Below, piece by piece: positions 48,083-56,642 of a stretch of 64,000 nucleotides of DNA (the stretch's first letter is position 1; each line of letters begins with the position of its first letter). The stretch is from CAXBID01 sp963815305. GTDB lineage: Bacteria; Bacteroidota; Bacteroidia; Flavobacteriales; Flavobacteriaceae. The stretch lies in the NCBI GenBank assembly GCA_963815305.1, contig CAWFFW010000002.1, forward strand, positions 310,001 to 374,000. Reading direction: 5' to 3'. A model generated the notes under the pieces. The model was not told the DNA's origin, made no database searches, and saw only the letters and a list, made by a program, of their open reading frames with translations. The position numbers were made by a program, and so were the translations under genes.

Positions 48083-48231
48083 GGGCGTTACCCAATGGAT
48101 CGCGCTTTCCGCTGTATCTTTTTAAACCGTCATTACGCGGAGGAACGACGGGGCAATCTATCAAAATCTAGTACTACACCAAGTTAATTGTATTAAAGTT
48201 TTAAAAAGGATGTCGCTACAATCGCTAACGC
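48083..48231. repeat. Palindromic intergenic repeat, copy C (long)
   Basis: It begins GGGCGTTACCCAATGGATCG, continues with GCGCTTTCCGCTGTATC and ends GCTAACGC, with a longer middle than the other copies. It fills the centre of the 336-base gap between two glycosyltransferase genes (48007-48342). The rest of that gap shows no gene, though a second ending-like string CATCCCTAA lies at 48264-48272. Confidence 0.6.
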
Positions 48232-48342
48232 AGAACTTACGTTTCAATCGAAACTTAAAGGCATCCATCCCTAAAAAGTTAATAAACACTCTGTAGTGAT
48301 CTTCGATTTAAAAATACAACCAAATAATTATATATTTACCGC

Positions 48343-49803
48343 ATGCTTTTAAACCCAACGTTTTTAAAACTTCATAAACTTCCATTGCTCATGGCGATAT
48401 CAAGTATTTTATTTTATTGGGGTTTCGCTTACGATTTGGTTAGGACAGACTATATAAAACTAATTACACTTTATAGCGCGGTGTTTATGTTTTTCTACAA
48501 ATTAGTGACCTATTTTAAAAGCAATATCCTTTTTTTAAGCTATTTAGCGTTTGGATTTCGAGCTGTTTTTATCATCGCTATTCCTAATTTATCACAAGAC
48601 TTTTACCGTTTTATTTGGGATGGTCGTATGATTTTGGAAGGGTTAAATCCATATTTATATACCGTGGAATTATTTATTTCTAAAAGTGAATTTCCTGTGG
48701 CTCATGCCCAAGAATTATTCGCTGGTATGGGGCATTTAAATGCAAGCCATTTTACAAACTACCCACCCATTAATCAATTGTGTTTTGTTATTGCTAATCT
48801 ATTTCCTGGCCAAAGTATTTTAAGTTCGGTAGTTGGTTTACGCCTTATTATTATTGCTGCCGATTTTGGTACACTTTATTTTGGAAAAAAACTTTTAGAA
48901 CAACTCCACTTACCTGCTTACCATATCTTTTGGTATGTTTTAAATCCGTTTATCATTATCGAGCTCACAGGAAATTTACATTTTGAAGGAGTTATGATTT
49001 TCTTTTTAATATGGAGTTTATACCTACTTTACACAGGTAATTGGCAATGGGCTGCGCTAGTTTTTGCATTATCTATTTCTGTAAAATTGATACCTTTAAT
49101 CTTTCTACCTCTGTTTTGGCAATGGTTTATGAGAAGAGACGTAACAACAAATACTTTTTCTACCGTTGATGATGAAATCGATTTGTCGCTTATTCAACAT
49201 AATAAAAGCTTTAAAAAATGGATTCCTAACTTCGCAGGAATAAAAAAAATACTTGCGTTTTATGGGATTATTACCATTACAACTTTACTATTATTTCTTC
49301 CTTTTTATTCCTCTGAGTTTATAAATAACTATTCTGAAACAGTCGCATTGTGGTTTCAGAAATTTGAATTTAATGCCAGTTTGTATTACATTGTGCGCGA
49401 AATTGGATACGGTTTTAGAGGTTATAATGAAATTGCTATTATTGGTAAAATAACGTCATTTATAGTAATTATTTTTGTTTTAATCTTAACGTTTTTTAAA
49501 AAGAACAAAAATATGACTCAACTAATTGCTACGATGCTGTTGGCATTATCCTTTTATTATTTTATGGCTGCTACTATTCATCCGTGGTATATTAGTACGT
49601 TACTTATTTTAAGTGTATTTACTAAATACAAATTTCCACTAGTTTGGAGTTTTGTAATTATTTTAAGTTATCTAGCCTATATTAATATTAATAAAGCGGA
49701 TAAAAGCGAAAACTTGTTTATAATTACCGCTGAATATCTTGTAGTTTACGGTGTTTTTATTTGGGAAGTTTTCATAAAAAAGGCCCCCAAATTGGAAGCC
49801 TAA
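48343..49803 (+). CDS. Polytopic mannosyltransferase-like membrane protein (GT87/GT-C type)
   Basis: The 486-residue protein has about twelve transmembrane helices. An early extracytoplasmic loop is rich in acidic residues, LSQDFYRFIWDGRMILEGLNPYLY near residue 82. The DFYRFIWDGR pattern fits GT-C enzymes that use polyprenyl-linked mannose or similar donors. It follows two other glycosyltransferase genes, one of which may make the lipid-linked donor. Its last bases overlap a minus-strand terminator. Confidence 0.75.
   Translation: MLLNPTFLKLHKLPLLMAISSILFYWGFAYDLVRTDYIKLITLYSAVFMFFYKLVTYFKSNILFLSYLAFGFRAVFIIAIPNLSQDFYRFIWDGRMILEGLNPYLYTVELFISKSEFPVAHAQELFAGMGHLNASHFTNYPPINQLCFVIANLFPGQSILSSVVGLRLIIIAADFGTLYFGKKLLEQLHLPAYHIFWYVLNPFIIIELTGNLHFEGVMIFFLIWSLYLLYTGNWQWAALVFALSISVKLIPLIFLPLFWQWFMRRDVTTNTFSTVDDEIDLSLIQHNKSFKKWIPNFAGIKKILAFYGIITITTLLLFLPFYSSEFINNYSETVALWFQKFEFNASLYYIVREIGYGFRGYNEIAIIGKITSFIVIIFVLILTFFKKNKNMTQLIATMLLALSFYYFMAATIHPWYISTLLILSVFTKYKFPLVWSFVIILSYLAYININKADKSENLFIITAEYLVVYGVFIWEVFIKKAPKLEA
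49776..49801 (-). terminator. Minus-strand terminator for the 117-residue protein gene
   Basis: On the minus strand AGGCTTCC pairs with GGGGGCCT-type bases (8 bp including two G-T pairs) around a five-base loop and runs into six T. It lies inside the last codons of the opposite-strand glycosyltransferase gene. Confidence 0.55.
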
Positions 49804-49840
49804 TTATTTGATATTCTAAAATCTTAAAAAAGAATAAAAA

Positions 49841-50194
49841 CTATTTCTTTTCTAATTTGATAATAGTATTTATTTCTTCTTCATCTTCATTACCATTGTC
49901 ATCAAGAGATTTTTCAATTGTAATTTTATAAGTGATTTTAAATTTAGTTTTTATTAATGTATCAGAATTTAAATCAAAACTTCTTAAAACTGACTCTTCA
50001 ATTTCTTGAAATGTCATAGTGCGTTCCTCTCCGTCTGCATCAGTATAAATAAAATTATAACCATAATCTTCATGCCCATCAAAAGTGGCATTTAAAACAA
50101 TCTCATCTTGATTTTTATCTATAGATTTAAAACTTGATAAGGATAAAAAACACAAAGTAACACAGCCAAAAAATAATATTGATTTTGTTTTCAT
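49841..50194 (-). CDS. Small exported protein, unknown function
   Basis: The 117-residue protein starts with a signal peptide (about residues 1-22). The mature part has KSIDKNQDEIVLNATFDGHEDYGYNF and later LKTKFKITYKI. It is acidic, ending in an EDEEEINTIIKLEKK-like tail. I do not recognise a family. Its TFQEIEESVLRSFDLNSDTLIKTKFKITY stretch resembles the 73-residue protein at 50779-51000 (HPRVLKQFDLKKDKSLIDKDFRITF), so the two may share a domain. Confidence 0.65.
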   Translation of the reverse strand: MKTKSILFFGCVTLCFLSLSSFKSIDKNQDEIVLNATFDGHEDYGYNFIYTDADGEERTMTFQEIEESVLRSFDLNSDTLIKTKFKITYKITIEKSLDDNGNEDEEEINTIIKLEKK

Positions 50195-50357
50195 TTTAGT
50201 AAAATTTAAAGCATTTAATTAAATAATATTTCGGAAAACAGGTTGCTGAAAGTCCGAATTACTTAAAATGACTTTTTCTTTAAAATCATCAGCAAATTAG
50301 ATTATTAGATTTTTATTTATGCGTTTTTATTTTTTTTTATGAATATTGATATGTGTT

Positions 50358-50768
50358 TTATGAATTAAAAACCGCGTTTGGATTTTTAAAACTCTTAAAT
50401 TCTAACAGATAATCATTTGGATCGTTCACAAAAAAGGAATGATGTTCACCAACTTTATCCTTTAAAAATGTAGATTCGGTTACTAAATCAAAATTCTTTT
50501 CCTTGAGTTTAGTATGAATATTATTCCAAGATTGGTTATCTAAAATAACTCCAAAATGAAATGACGGTAAAATTTTACCTTCAAACACATAATTAGGATT
50601 ATTGAAATTAAATTTTCCTGATTTAATAAAAGTTAGTTGATGACCATACAAATTTACGTCAACCCAATTTTGAGTTTTTCTGCCAAGGGATGCACCCAAA
50701 TTAGTATAAAAACTGCTTGTCTCTCTTACACTTTGGCAAGGTAAAGACACATGGAAAGCTGTTTGCAT
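50358..50768 (-). CDS. VOC (glyoxalase/bleomycin resistance) family protein
   Basis: The 136-residue protein has the double beta-alpha-beta3 fold pattern of vicinal oxygen chelate proteins. An early FHVSLPCQSVRETSSFYTNLG carries the first metal His near residue 5, FHFGVIL the second half near 71, and HHSFFVNDPNDYLLEFKSF the late His and Glu. It is probably a small dioxygenase or glyoxalase-like enzyme of unknown substrate. Confidence 0.82.
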   Translation of the reverse strand: MQTAFHVSLPCQSVRETSSFYTNLGASLGRKTQNWVDVNLYGHQLTFIKSGKFNFNNPNYVFEGKILPSFHFGVILDNQSWNNIHTKLKEKNFDLVTESTFLKDKVGEHHSFFVNDPNDYLLEFKSFKNPNAVFNS

Positions 50769-50778
50769 GTCATCTAAA

Positions 50779-51000
50779 TTAAAGGGGTTTTAAACTTTCA
50801 ACTCGATAAATAACGTCTTCACCATCTTCGTCTTCAACAAAAGTGATTCTGAAATCTTTATCAATTAAACTCTTATCTTTTTTTAAATCAAACTGTTTTA
50901 AAACACGTGGATGAACATCTTCAAAGACTAACTCTTCTCCGTTTTCAAACCAAAATTTATATAAACCGTTTTTATAGGATTTAAAAACAGCTGTTCTCAT
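50779..51000 (-). CDS. Small hypothetical protein
   Basis: The 73-residue acidic protein has no signal peptide. It reads as alternating beta-strands (AVFKSYKNGLYKFWFENGEELVF, then FRITFVEDEDGEDVIYRVESL). It is related by eye to part of the exported protein at 49841-50194. It lies 14 bases after the 107-residue gene and 10 before the VOC gene, so it is within one operon. Confidence 0.7.
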   Translation of the reverse strand: MRTAVFKSYKNGLYKFWFENGEELVFEDVHPRVLKQFDLKKDKSLIDKDFRITFVEDEDGEDVIYRVESLKPL

Positions 51001-51014
51001 AGCAATATATTTTA

Positions 51015-51338
51015 TTATTCGTTATCATCTGCATCTTCGTCAACCACATCTGGGTCTTGCACGGCTTCAGGATCATCATTAGCAAAATCTTCATAATCAT
51101 CTTCATCATAATTCTCCATAGTAATGGATAGTTTTGTGCTTACTTTTACTAGATATTTAGTATCCACAGTAACAACTTCAACTGCTTCAATCATTTCATT
51201 GTGTTGATTTCTAAATGATATTATTTGGTCATCATCATATCCGTCAGGATACTTTTCAACTAACAAAGCTAGAATCTCTGGCGTTAGTTTTTTAAAATCT
51301 ACAATGACACGTTTTAAATGATCATTTCTGTTTTTCAT
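51015..51338 (-). CDS. Small acidic protein, unknown function
   Basis: The 107-residue protein has a helical N-terminal half (RVIVDFKKLTPEILALLVEKYPDGY) and a beta-like middle. Its tail is very acidic, with more than half of the last 30 residues Asp or Glu. Proteins of this form are common next to other small genes in Flavobacteriaceae. No function is known to me. It starts the short minus-strand row with the 73-residue protein and the VOC protein. Confidence 0.7.
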   Translation of the reverse strand: MKNRNDHLKRVIVDFKKLTPEILALLVEKYPDGYDDDQIISFRNQHNEMIEAVEVVTVDTKYLVKVSTKLSITMENYDEDDYEDFANDDPEAVQDPDVVDEDADDNE

Positions 51339-51404
51339 AGAGTTAATCTTCTTAATTTTTGGTTGTGGGGTTTATTAAAATATTTTTAAATATACTATTT
51401 ATCA

Positions 51405-52931
51405 TTATTTTTTTCTAATAACATCGTAAAAATCTTTTCTTCTATCTTTTAAGTTTTTAACAGCTCCAAAAGAATGGAGTTCTCTTAGTAAACTTAAATC
51501 TACATCAGCAACTAAAATCATTTCAGTATTTGTGGTCGCTTCAGCTTTAATACCATTATTAGGAAATGAAAAATCACAAGGTGTAAATACGGCCGATTGC
51601 GCGTATTGAATATCCATATTACTTACATTGGGTAGATTACCAACACTTCCAGAAATAGCCACATAACACTCGTTTTCTATCGCACGAGCTTGTGCACACA
51701 AACGCACACGAGAATAGCCGTTTTGTGTATCAGTTAAAAATGGAATGAATAGAATATCCATACCTTCATCTGCTAGCAAGCGTGATAACTCAGGAAATTC
51801 AGAATCATAACATATTAAAACCCCTATTTTACCACAATCTGTTTCATAGGTTTGTAATTTATTACCACGCTGCATACCCCAAACTTTAGCTTCGTCTGGG
51901 GTTACATGAATTTTTTCATAACGCTCAAAACTACCATCTCTTCTACATAAATAACCTACGTTGTATAATTTATCATCCACTAATTCTGGCATACTTCCAG
52001 AAATAATATTGATGTTATAGGAGATTGATAATTGTTTGAGTTTATTAATAATAGTTCCTGTAAATTTTGCCAGCTCCCGAATGGCTTCTGGCTCATGCAT
52101 ATGATTGAATTCTGCCATCAAAGGTGCATTGAAAAACTCAGGAAAAACCGCAAAATCTGACCGATATCCCGAAACACTATCAATAAAATATTCGACTTGC
52201 TCCATTAAATCATCTAGTGTTTTATAAGGTCGCATTTGCCATTGTATTAAACCCAATCTTACAACTGTTTTTATAGTGCTAGCTTTCTTGTTTGGTTTCG
52301 TATAATAAATGTTATCCCATTCCATCAAAACAGCATATTCGTTTGATGCGGTATCACCTTCTAAGTAGTTTTTTAAAACACGAACAGGATGAAAATCATT
52401 CGATATTTGAAAATTTAATACAGGATCATGAATTTCTTTGCGTTTTACTTTTTCGATATATTCTTTAGGAGATAAATCTTTATGTTTGTGATAATTTGGC
52501 ATCCGTCCTCCAAAAACAATACCTTTTAAATTTAAGTTTTCACAAACTTCCTTTCTATAATCGTAAAGTCGTCTGCCTAAGCGTAACCCTCTAAATTCTG
52601 GCTTAATAAATACGTCAATACCATATAATACATCGCCGTTTGAATCGTGATTTTTAAACGATTCACCTGAAATAATTTCTGCGTAAGTGTGATTATCATC
52701 TAGTTTATCATAATCCACTATGAGTGATAATGCACAACCAGCTAAATTTCCATCAATTTTTATTACCACCTGCCCTTCTGGAAACATGGTTGTTAATTGT
52801 TTTATATGTTCTTTTTTCCAATAAGAATCAAGTACACCGCCGTAAGACTCTAACGTTGCTGCTTTTAATTCTTCAAAATCACCAATCGTTAAGTACTTTA
52901 ATTCTATATTTTCAATTTTCTTTATTTCCAT
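51405..52931 (-). CDS. GNAT acetyltransferase - carbon-nitrogen hydrolase fusion
   Basis: The 508-residue protein is a fusion. The N-terminal GNAT domain (about residues 1-200) has the acetyl-CoA loop PEFRGLRLGRRLYDY at 111-125. The C-terminal nitrilase domain (about 222-508) has the full catalytic triad E265 (FPEF), K340 (YEKIH) and C374 (ICYDSE). Such a pair could acetylate an amine and hydrolyse an amide or carbamoyl bond. It follows the deoxyhypusine synthase homologue by three bases in the arginine decarboxylase operon, so a polyamine-type substrate is an inference. Confidence 0.88.
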   Translation of the reverse strand: MEIKKIENIELKYLTIGDFEELKAATLESYGGVLDSYWKKEHIKQLTTMFPEGQVVIKIDGNLAGCALSLIVDYDKLDDNHTYAEIISGESFKNHDSNGDVLYGIDVFIKPEFRGLRLGRRLYDYRKEVCENLNLKGIVFGGRMPNYHKHKDLSPKEYIEKVKRKEIHDPVLNFQISNDFHPVRVLKNYLEGDTASNEYAVLMEWDNIYYTKPNKKASTIKTVVRLGLIQWQMRPYKTLDDLMEQVEYFIDSVSGYRSDFAVFPEFFNAPLMAEFNHMHEPEAIRELAKFTGTIINKLKQLSISYNINIISGSMPELVDDKLYNVGYLCRRDGSFERYEKIHVTPDEAKVWGMQRGNKLQTYETDCGKIGVLICYDSEFPELSRLLADEGMDILFIPFLTDTQNGYSRVRLCAQARAIENECYVAISGSVGNLPNVSNMDIQYAQSAVFTPCDFSFPNNGIKAEATTNTEMILVADVDLSLLRELHSFGAVKNLKDRRKDFYDVIRKK

Positions 52932-52934
52932 TTT

Positions 52935-53918
52935 TTATTGACCTAATAAATAAGCAAAAATTAACGGCGCCACAATGGTCGCATCGCTTTCAATAATAAA
53001 CTTTGGAGTGTTAATATCTAATTTACCCCAAGTAATTTTTTCATTTGGAACAGCTCCTGAATACGATCCGTAGCTTGTTGTAGAATCGCTTATCTGGCAA
53101 AAATAACTCCAAAATGGTGTATCGGTACGCTCCATATCTTGGTATAACATGGGTACTACACAAATTGGAAAATCGCCTGCAATTCCTCCACCTATTTGAA
53201 AGAACCCAATACCGTTTTTAGAATTATCGGTGTACCAATCGGCTAAAAACGTCATATATTCAATACCCGATTTTATGGTGCTTGCTTTTAATTCACCTTT
53301 TAAAACGTAACTTGCAAATATATTACCCATAGTACTATCCTCCCAACCTGGGCAGACTATAGGTAAGTTTTTTTCAGCGGCAGCATACATCCAAGAATCT
53401 TTTAAATCGATTTCATAATATTGCTCTAAAACACCAGACAACAGCATTTTATACATATATTCATGAGGTAAATAGCGTTCGCCTTTAGCCTCAGCATCTT
53501 TCCAAATTTTAACAATATGCTTTTGTAAACGTCTGAAGGCTTCATGCTCAGGAATACAGGTATCGGTAACTCGATTTAATCCTTTTTCTAACAAATCCCA
53601 TTCTTCTTGAGGTGTCAAATCACGATAATTTGGTACACGCTTGTAATGGGAATGCGCTACTAAATTCATAATGTCCTCCTCTAGATTGGCTCCCGTACAT
53701 GAAATAATTTGTACTTTATCTTGACGAATCATTTCTGCAAAACTTTTACCTAATTCTGCTGTGCTCATGGCACCTGCCAGCGAAACTAGCATTTTTGCGC
53801 CATTTTCTAATTGAGCTTCATAGCCTTTGGCGGCATCTACCAAAGCGGCTGCATTAAAATGTAAATAATGGGTTTCTATAAATTGAGAAATTGGTCCTTT
53901 TTTACTCATCTTTTTCAC
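52935..53918 (-). CDS. Deoxyhypusine synthase homologue (bacterial, homospermidine synthase-like)
   Basis: The 327-residue protein belongs to the deoxyhypusine synthase family, NAD-dependent enzymes that move the aminobutyl group of spermidine. The NAD-binding SLAGAMSTAELG lies near residue 46, and QIGGGIAGDFPICVVPM near 241. The catalytic-type Lys is K299 in TWGKL, aligning with the active-site Lys of the eukaryotic enzyme. Bacteria lack eIF5A, so a small amine acceptor is likely. Its start overlaps the end of the arginine decarboxylase gene by 17 bases. Confidence 0.88.
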   Translation of the reverse strand: MKKMSKKGPISQFIETHYLHFNAAALVDAAKGYEAQLENGAKMLVSLAGAMSTAELGKSFAEMIRQDKVQIISCTGANLEEDIMNLVAHSHYKRVPNYRDLTPQEEWDLLEKGLNRVTDTCIPEHEAFRRLQKHIVKIWKDAEAKGERYLPHEYMYKMLLSGVLEQYYEIDLKDSWMYAAAEKNLPIVCPGWEDSTMGNIFASYVLKGELKASTIKSGIEYMTFLADWYTDNSKNGIGFFQIGGGIAGDFPICVVPMLYQDMERTDTPFWSYFCQISDSTTSYGSYSGAVPNEKITWGKLDINTPKFIIESDATIVAPLIFAYLLGQ

Positions 53919-55377
53919 TAAAATTTAAAATTTTATTAGATGCTTCCTTTAAAGCATTTTTTTTAACTTTGCTATTATTAGGCTTTTCGTAACCCAATAT
54001 TTTAAGCAAGTCTTCACTTTTTTGTTGTTCGCTAAAGAGCTCTGTTGTTAACTTTCCATCAGCATCTTTGTTAATTAAAATATGCTTTGGGGAAGGAATT
54101 AAACAGTGTTGTAAGCCCCCAAAACCACCAATAGTTTCTTGGTAAGCTCCTGTGTTAAAAAATCCGATATATAATGGTTTTTCTTTGTTGTATTTTGGTA
54201 AATAAATAGCATTCATGTGTTGTTCGCTATTATAATAATCATCGCTATCGCAAGTTAATCCTCCCAATAAAACACGCTCATAACTTTGGTCCCAACGGTT
54301 TACAGGCAACATAATAAAACGTTTATTTATGGCCCAAGTATCTGGTAAGGTAGTAATGAACGATGAGTTAATCATATTCCATTTTTCACGATCGTTTTGT
54401 TGTTTTTGGTACAAAACTTCATAAATGGCTCCGCCACTTTCACCTACCGTAAAACTACCAAACTCAGTAAAAATATTGGGTACAGCTACCTCTTCTTCAT
54501 CACAAGTTAATTTGATTTGGTTTACAATTTCATCAATCATATACTCATAATCAAACTCAAAAGCTAAAGAATTTTTTATTGGAAAACCACCGCCAATGTT
54601 TAAACTATTTAAAGACGGACAAATCTTTTTTAAATTGGTATAAACTTTCAAACATTTATGAAGTTCGTTCCAATAATAGGCATTATCCCGAATACCCGTA
54701 TTTATAAAAAAGTGTAACATTTTAAGTTTAACTTTCTTATTGTTTGCAATTTGACTTCGATAAAAAGGTACAATATTTTTGTAGCCAATCCCCAAACGCG
54801 AGGTATAAAACTCAAACTTAGGTTCTTCTTCAGAAGCTATTCTAATTCCTACGTTAAACTTCCCATCAATTTCTTGAGATAGCAAATCTATTTCCTCGTA
54901 GTTATCAATAATCGGAATCGCATTTTTATGTCCGTTATTTATTAAGCGAGCAATATTTGTGACATACTGTGCACGCTTAAACCCATTACTAATTACGTAC
55001 GTATCATCTGTAATTTTTCCTGCTGCTTTTAGCCTTTCAACGATATCAATATCAAACGCTGAAGAGGTTTCAATATGAATATCATTTTTTAAAGCTTCAT
55101 TTAAAACATGCTTAAAGTGCGAACTTTTTGTACAGTAACAATAATTATAATGCGCCTTATAATTGTATTTTTTTATGGCATCATCAAACCACTTTTTGGC
55201 CTTATTAATATTATTAGATATTTGAGGCAAATACGTAAACTTTAATGGTGCGCCATATTGTTTTGTTAGTTGCATTAAATCAATACCATGAAAATGCAAT
55301 TGTGCTTTATCAACTTCAAATTCTTCTTGCGGAAAATCGTAAGTCTGATTTATTAAATCAATATATTTTGTGTTCAA
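53902..55377 (-). CDS. speA: Arginine decarboxylase-type PLP enzyme
   Basis: The 491-residue protein is a fold III PLP decarboxylase with K84 in YCYCTKSSHF as the likely cofactor Lys. SLNIGGGFP lies near residue 237, with a late CDSDD motif. It is shorter than the E. coli biosynthetic SpeA (about 650) but matches the Bacteroidota form that makes agmatine from arginine. It heads an operon with the deoxyhypusine synthase homologue and the GNAT-nitrilase. A leader of about 250 bases with a possible small ORF precedes it. Confidence 0.87.
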   Translation of the reverse strand: MNTKYIDLINQTYDFPQEEFEVDKAQLHFHGIDLMQLTKQYGAPLKFTYLPQISNNINKAKKWFDDAIKKYNYKAHYNYCYCTKSSHFKHVLNEALKNDIHIETSSAFDIDIVERLKAAGKITDDTYVISNGFKRAQYVTNIARLINNGHKNAIPIIDNYEEIDLLSQEIDGKFNVGIRIASEEEPKFEFYTSRLGIGYKNIVPFYRSQIANNKKVKLKMLHFFINTGIRDNAYYWNELHKCLKVYTNLKKICPSLNSLNIGGGFPIKNSLAFEFDYEYMIDEIVNQIKLTCDEEEVAVPNIFTEFGSFTVGESGGAIYEVLYQKQQNDREKWNMINSSFITTLPDTWAINKRFIMLPVNRWDQSYERVLLGGLTCDSDDYYNSEQHMNAIYLPKYNKEKPLYIGFFNTGAYQETIGGFGGLQHCLIPSPKHILINKDADGKLTTELFSEQQKSEDLLKILGYEKPNNSKVKKNALKEASNKILNFSEKDE

Positions 55378-55450
55378 TTTATTTTTTTAAAAGATTAAAG
55401 ATGTAGCGAAGATATTAACTACGCGTTAAGTTAACAAAAAATAAACGTTA

Positions 55451-55618
55451 TCAAACTTGAATTTCTCTACTCGTGGTAGGTACAAAGGCATATTTATGCT
55501 GTATAGCATGTATGGGTGAAACGGAAGTTAGCTTTAAAATTCGGTCGCTCAATCTGTAAGCTGCTTTTGAATATAACTTCCTAATTTTCAAAAGCCCGAA
55601 CGTAGAAACAGGGTTCAA
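55451..55618 (-). CDS. Possible leader ORF upstream of speA
   Basis: On the minus strand a frame from a TTG at 55618 (55 residues) or a TTG at 55591 (46 residues) ends with TGA 73 bases before speA. It reads KIRKLYSKAAYRLSD, RILKLTSVSPIHAI and QHKYAFVPTTSREIQV in order, a protein-like string with four Arg in the second half. It begins about 15 bases after the predicted transcription start. It could be a regulatory leader peptide or a small protein. No homology can be tested here. Confidence 0.4.
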   Translation of the reverse strand: MNPVSTFGLLKIRKLYSKAAYRLSDRILKLTSVSPIHAIQHKYAFVPTTSREIQV

Positions 55619-55639
55619 AGTGTTCAGCTAAAAGTGGAA

Positions 55640-55647
55640 CAAATGTA
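55640..55647 (-). promoter_or_regulatory. -7 element of the speA operon promoter
   Basis: TACATTTG on the minus strand fits the TAnnTTTG consensus. A T-rich run at 55662-55670 could serve as the -33 region. It would give a leader of about 255 bases before speA. The rest of the gap at 55378-55802 holds the small ORF above and repeat copy D. Confidence 0.5.
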
Positions 55648-55691
55648 GATTATTTTTAAATAAAAAAAAGTTTTTTAAAAAAAAAATTTGA

Positions 55692-55774
55692 GGGTTACCA
55701 AAAGAGTCAGGCTATGCGTTACAATCTTTTTTTTCATGCTTCAAAAAAAGGATTTACACTGCTATCCCTAACGC
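55692..55774. repeat. Palindromic intergenic repeat, copy D
   Basis: It begins GGGTTACCAAAAGAGTCAGGCTATGCGTTA and ends ATCCCTAACGC, a degenerate copy of the same element as A, B and C. It lies between the TspO-like gene and the speA promoter, both on the minus strand. Confidence 0.6.
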
Positions 55775-55802
55775 AAAAATCTCGAGAAAAGGCGCATATT
55801 AT

Positions 55803-56603
55803 TTACTTATTTATCATCTGTTTAAATTTGATAAACGGATTGGTTTCTCGATTTTTATAACCATGAATGCTACAAAGTATGATTAAAATACCCGCAGCTG
55901 CAAATGCTGTGTACATTATAATTTCAAAACTACCTTTATTTGCATTACCAATACCTATAAGCGCCCAAGCACCAACCAAGGCAAACTCACGCATATTTCG
56001 TTTCAAAATGGCAAGACTATTTATTATAATAGCAATAACGATTAAAATAATCGTCCAAATAACCTCTGATATACCAAAACCACCCCATTCAATTTTAATT
56101 AAATATGTGGAAACATTAGCAATACTTGCCACCGTTACCCAACCACTGTAAATCACAAATGGCCACCATAAAAATACAATAATGGGGAAAGGTTCATCAT
56201 CCAACTCCATTCTATTGTTTAAAATAATTTTTAACAAAGAAAACAGTAATAAAAATATTAAAATGCATGATAATCCAGTGTATTCATATATCCATGCAAA
56301 AACCCAAGCCGAGTTAAAAACACAAGATGCTATAAACCACCATCCGATTTTTAATACAAAATCGTCATTTTTTACTTTTTTAGACCATAGACTTCTACCT
56401 TGATATATAACAAAACCAAACAGCATAAGGTAAATAACTCCCCAAATAACAAATGTATAACCTGCAGGCGTAAATAGAGACTTATAGCTATCTGAAACTG
56501 CGCCAATAGTGGTATTATTAAGCATACCAGTGTTCGATAAATAATTAATAAAAACAACCGAAATAAAAGCCATACCATTGGCTACTTGCAATAATCTTTT
56601 CAT
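55803..56603 (-). CDS. TspO/MBR-like (tryptophan-rich) membrane protein
   Basis: From the ATG at 56603 the protein has 266 residues and about seven or eight transmembrane helices. Trp-rich pieces are present: YTFVIWGVIYLMLFG near residue 50, CVFNSAWVFAWIYEYTG near 95 and PFVIYSGWVTVAS near 150. These resemble the TspO/YndJ-type tryptophan-rich sensory proteins, but the chain is longer than TspO. A TTG at 56618 would add five residues. Function unknown. Confidence 0.75.
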   Translation of the reverse strand: MKRLLQVANGMAFISVVFINYLSNTGMLNNTTIGAVSDSYKSLFTPAGYTFVIWGVIYLMLFGFVIYQGRSLWSKKVKNDDFVLKIGWWFIASCVFNSAWVFAWIYEYTGLSCILIFLLLFSLLKIILNNRMELDDEPFPIIVFLWWPFVIYSGWVTVASIANVSTYLIKIEWGGFGISEVIWTIILIVIAIIINSLAILKRNMREFALVGAWALIGIGNANKGSFEIIMYTAFAAAGILIILCSIHGYKNRETNPFIKFKQMINK

Positions 56604-56642
56604 GTATATCCTACTCAATATATTAAAATATATACTTAAAAC

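Noticed and set aside
55600..55625. T-arm-like string GGGTTCAAAG in the speA leader
   Set aside because: No acceptor, D or anticodon stem can be formed around it, so it is not a tRNA.
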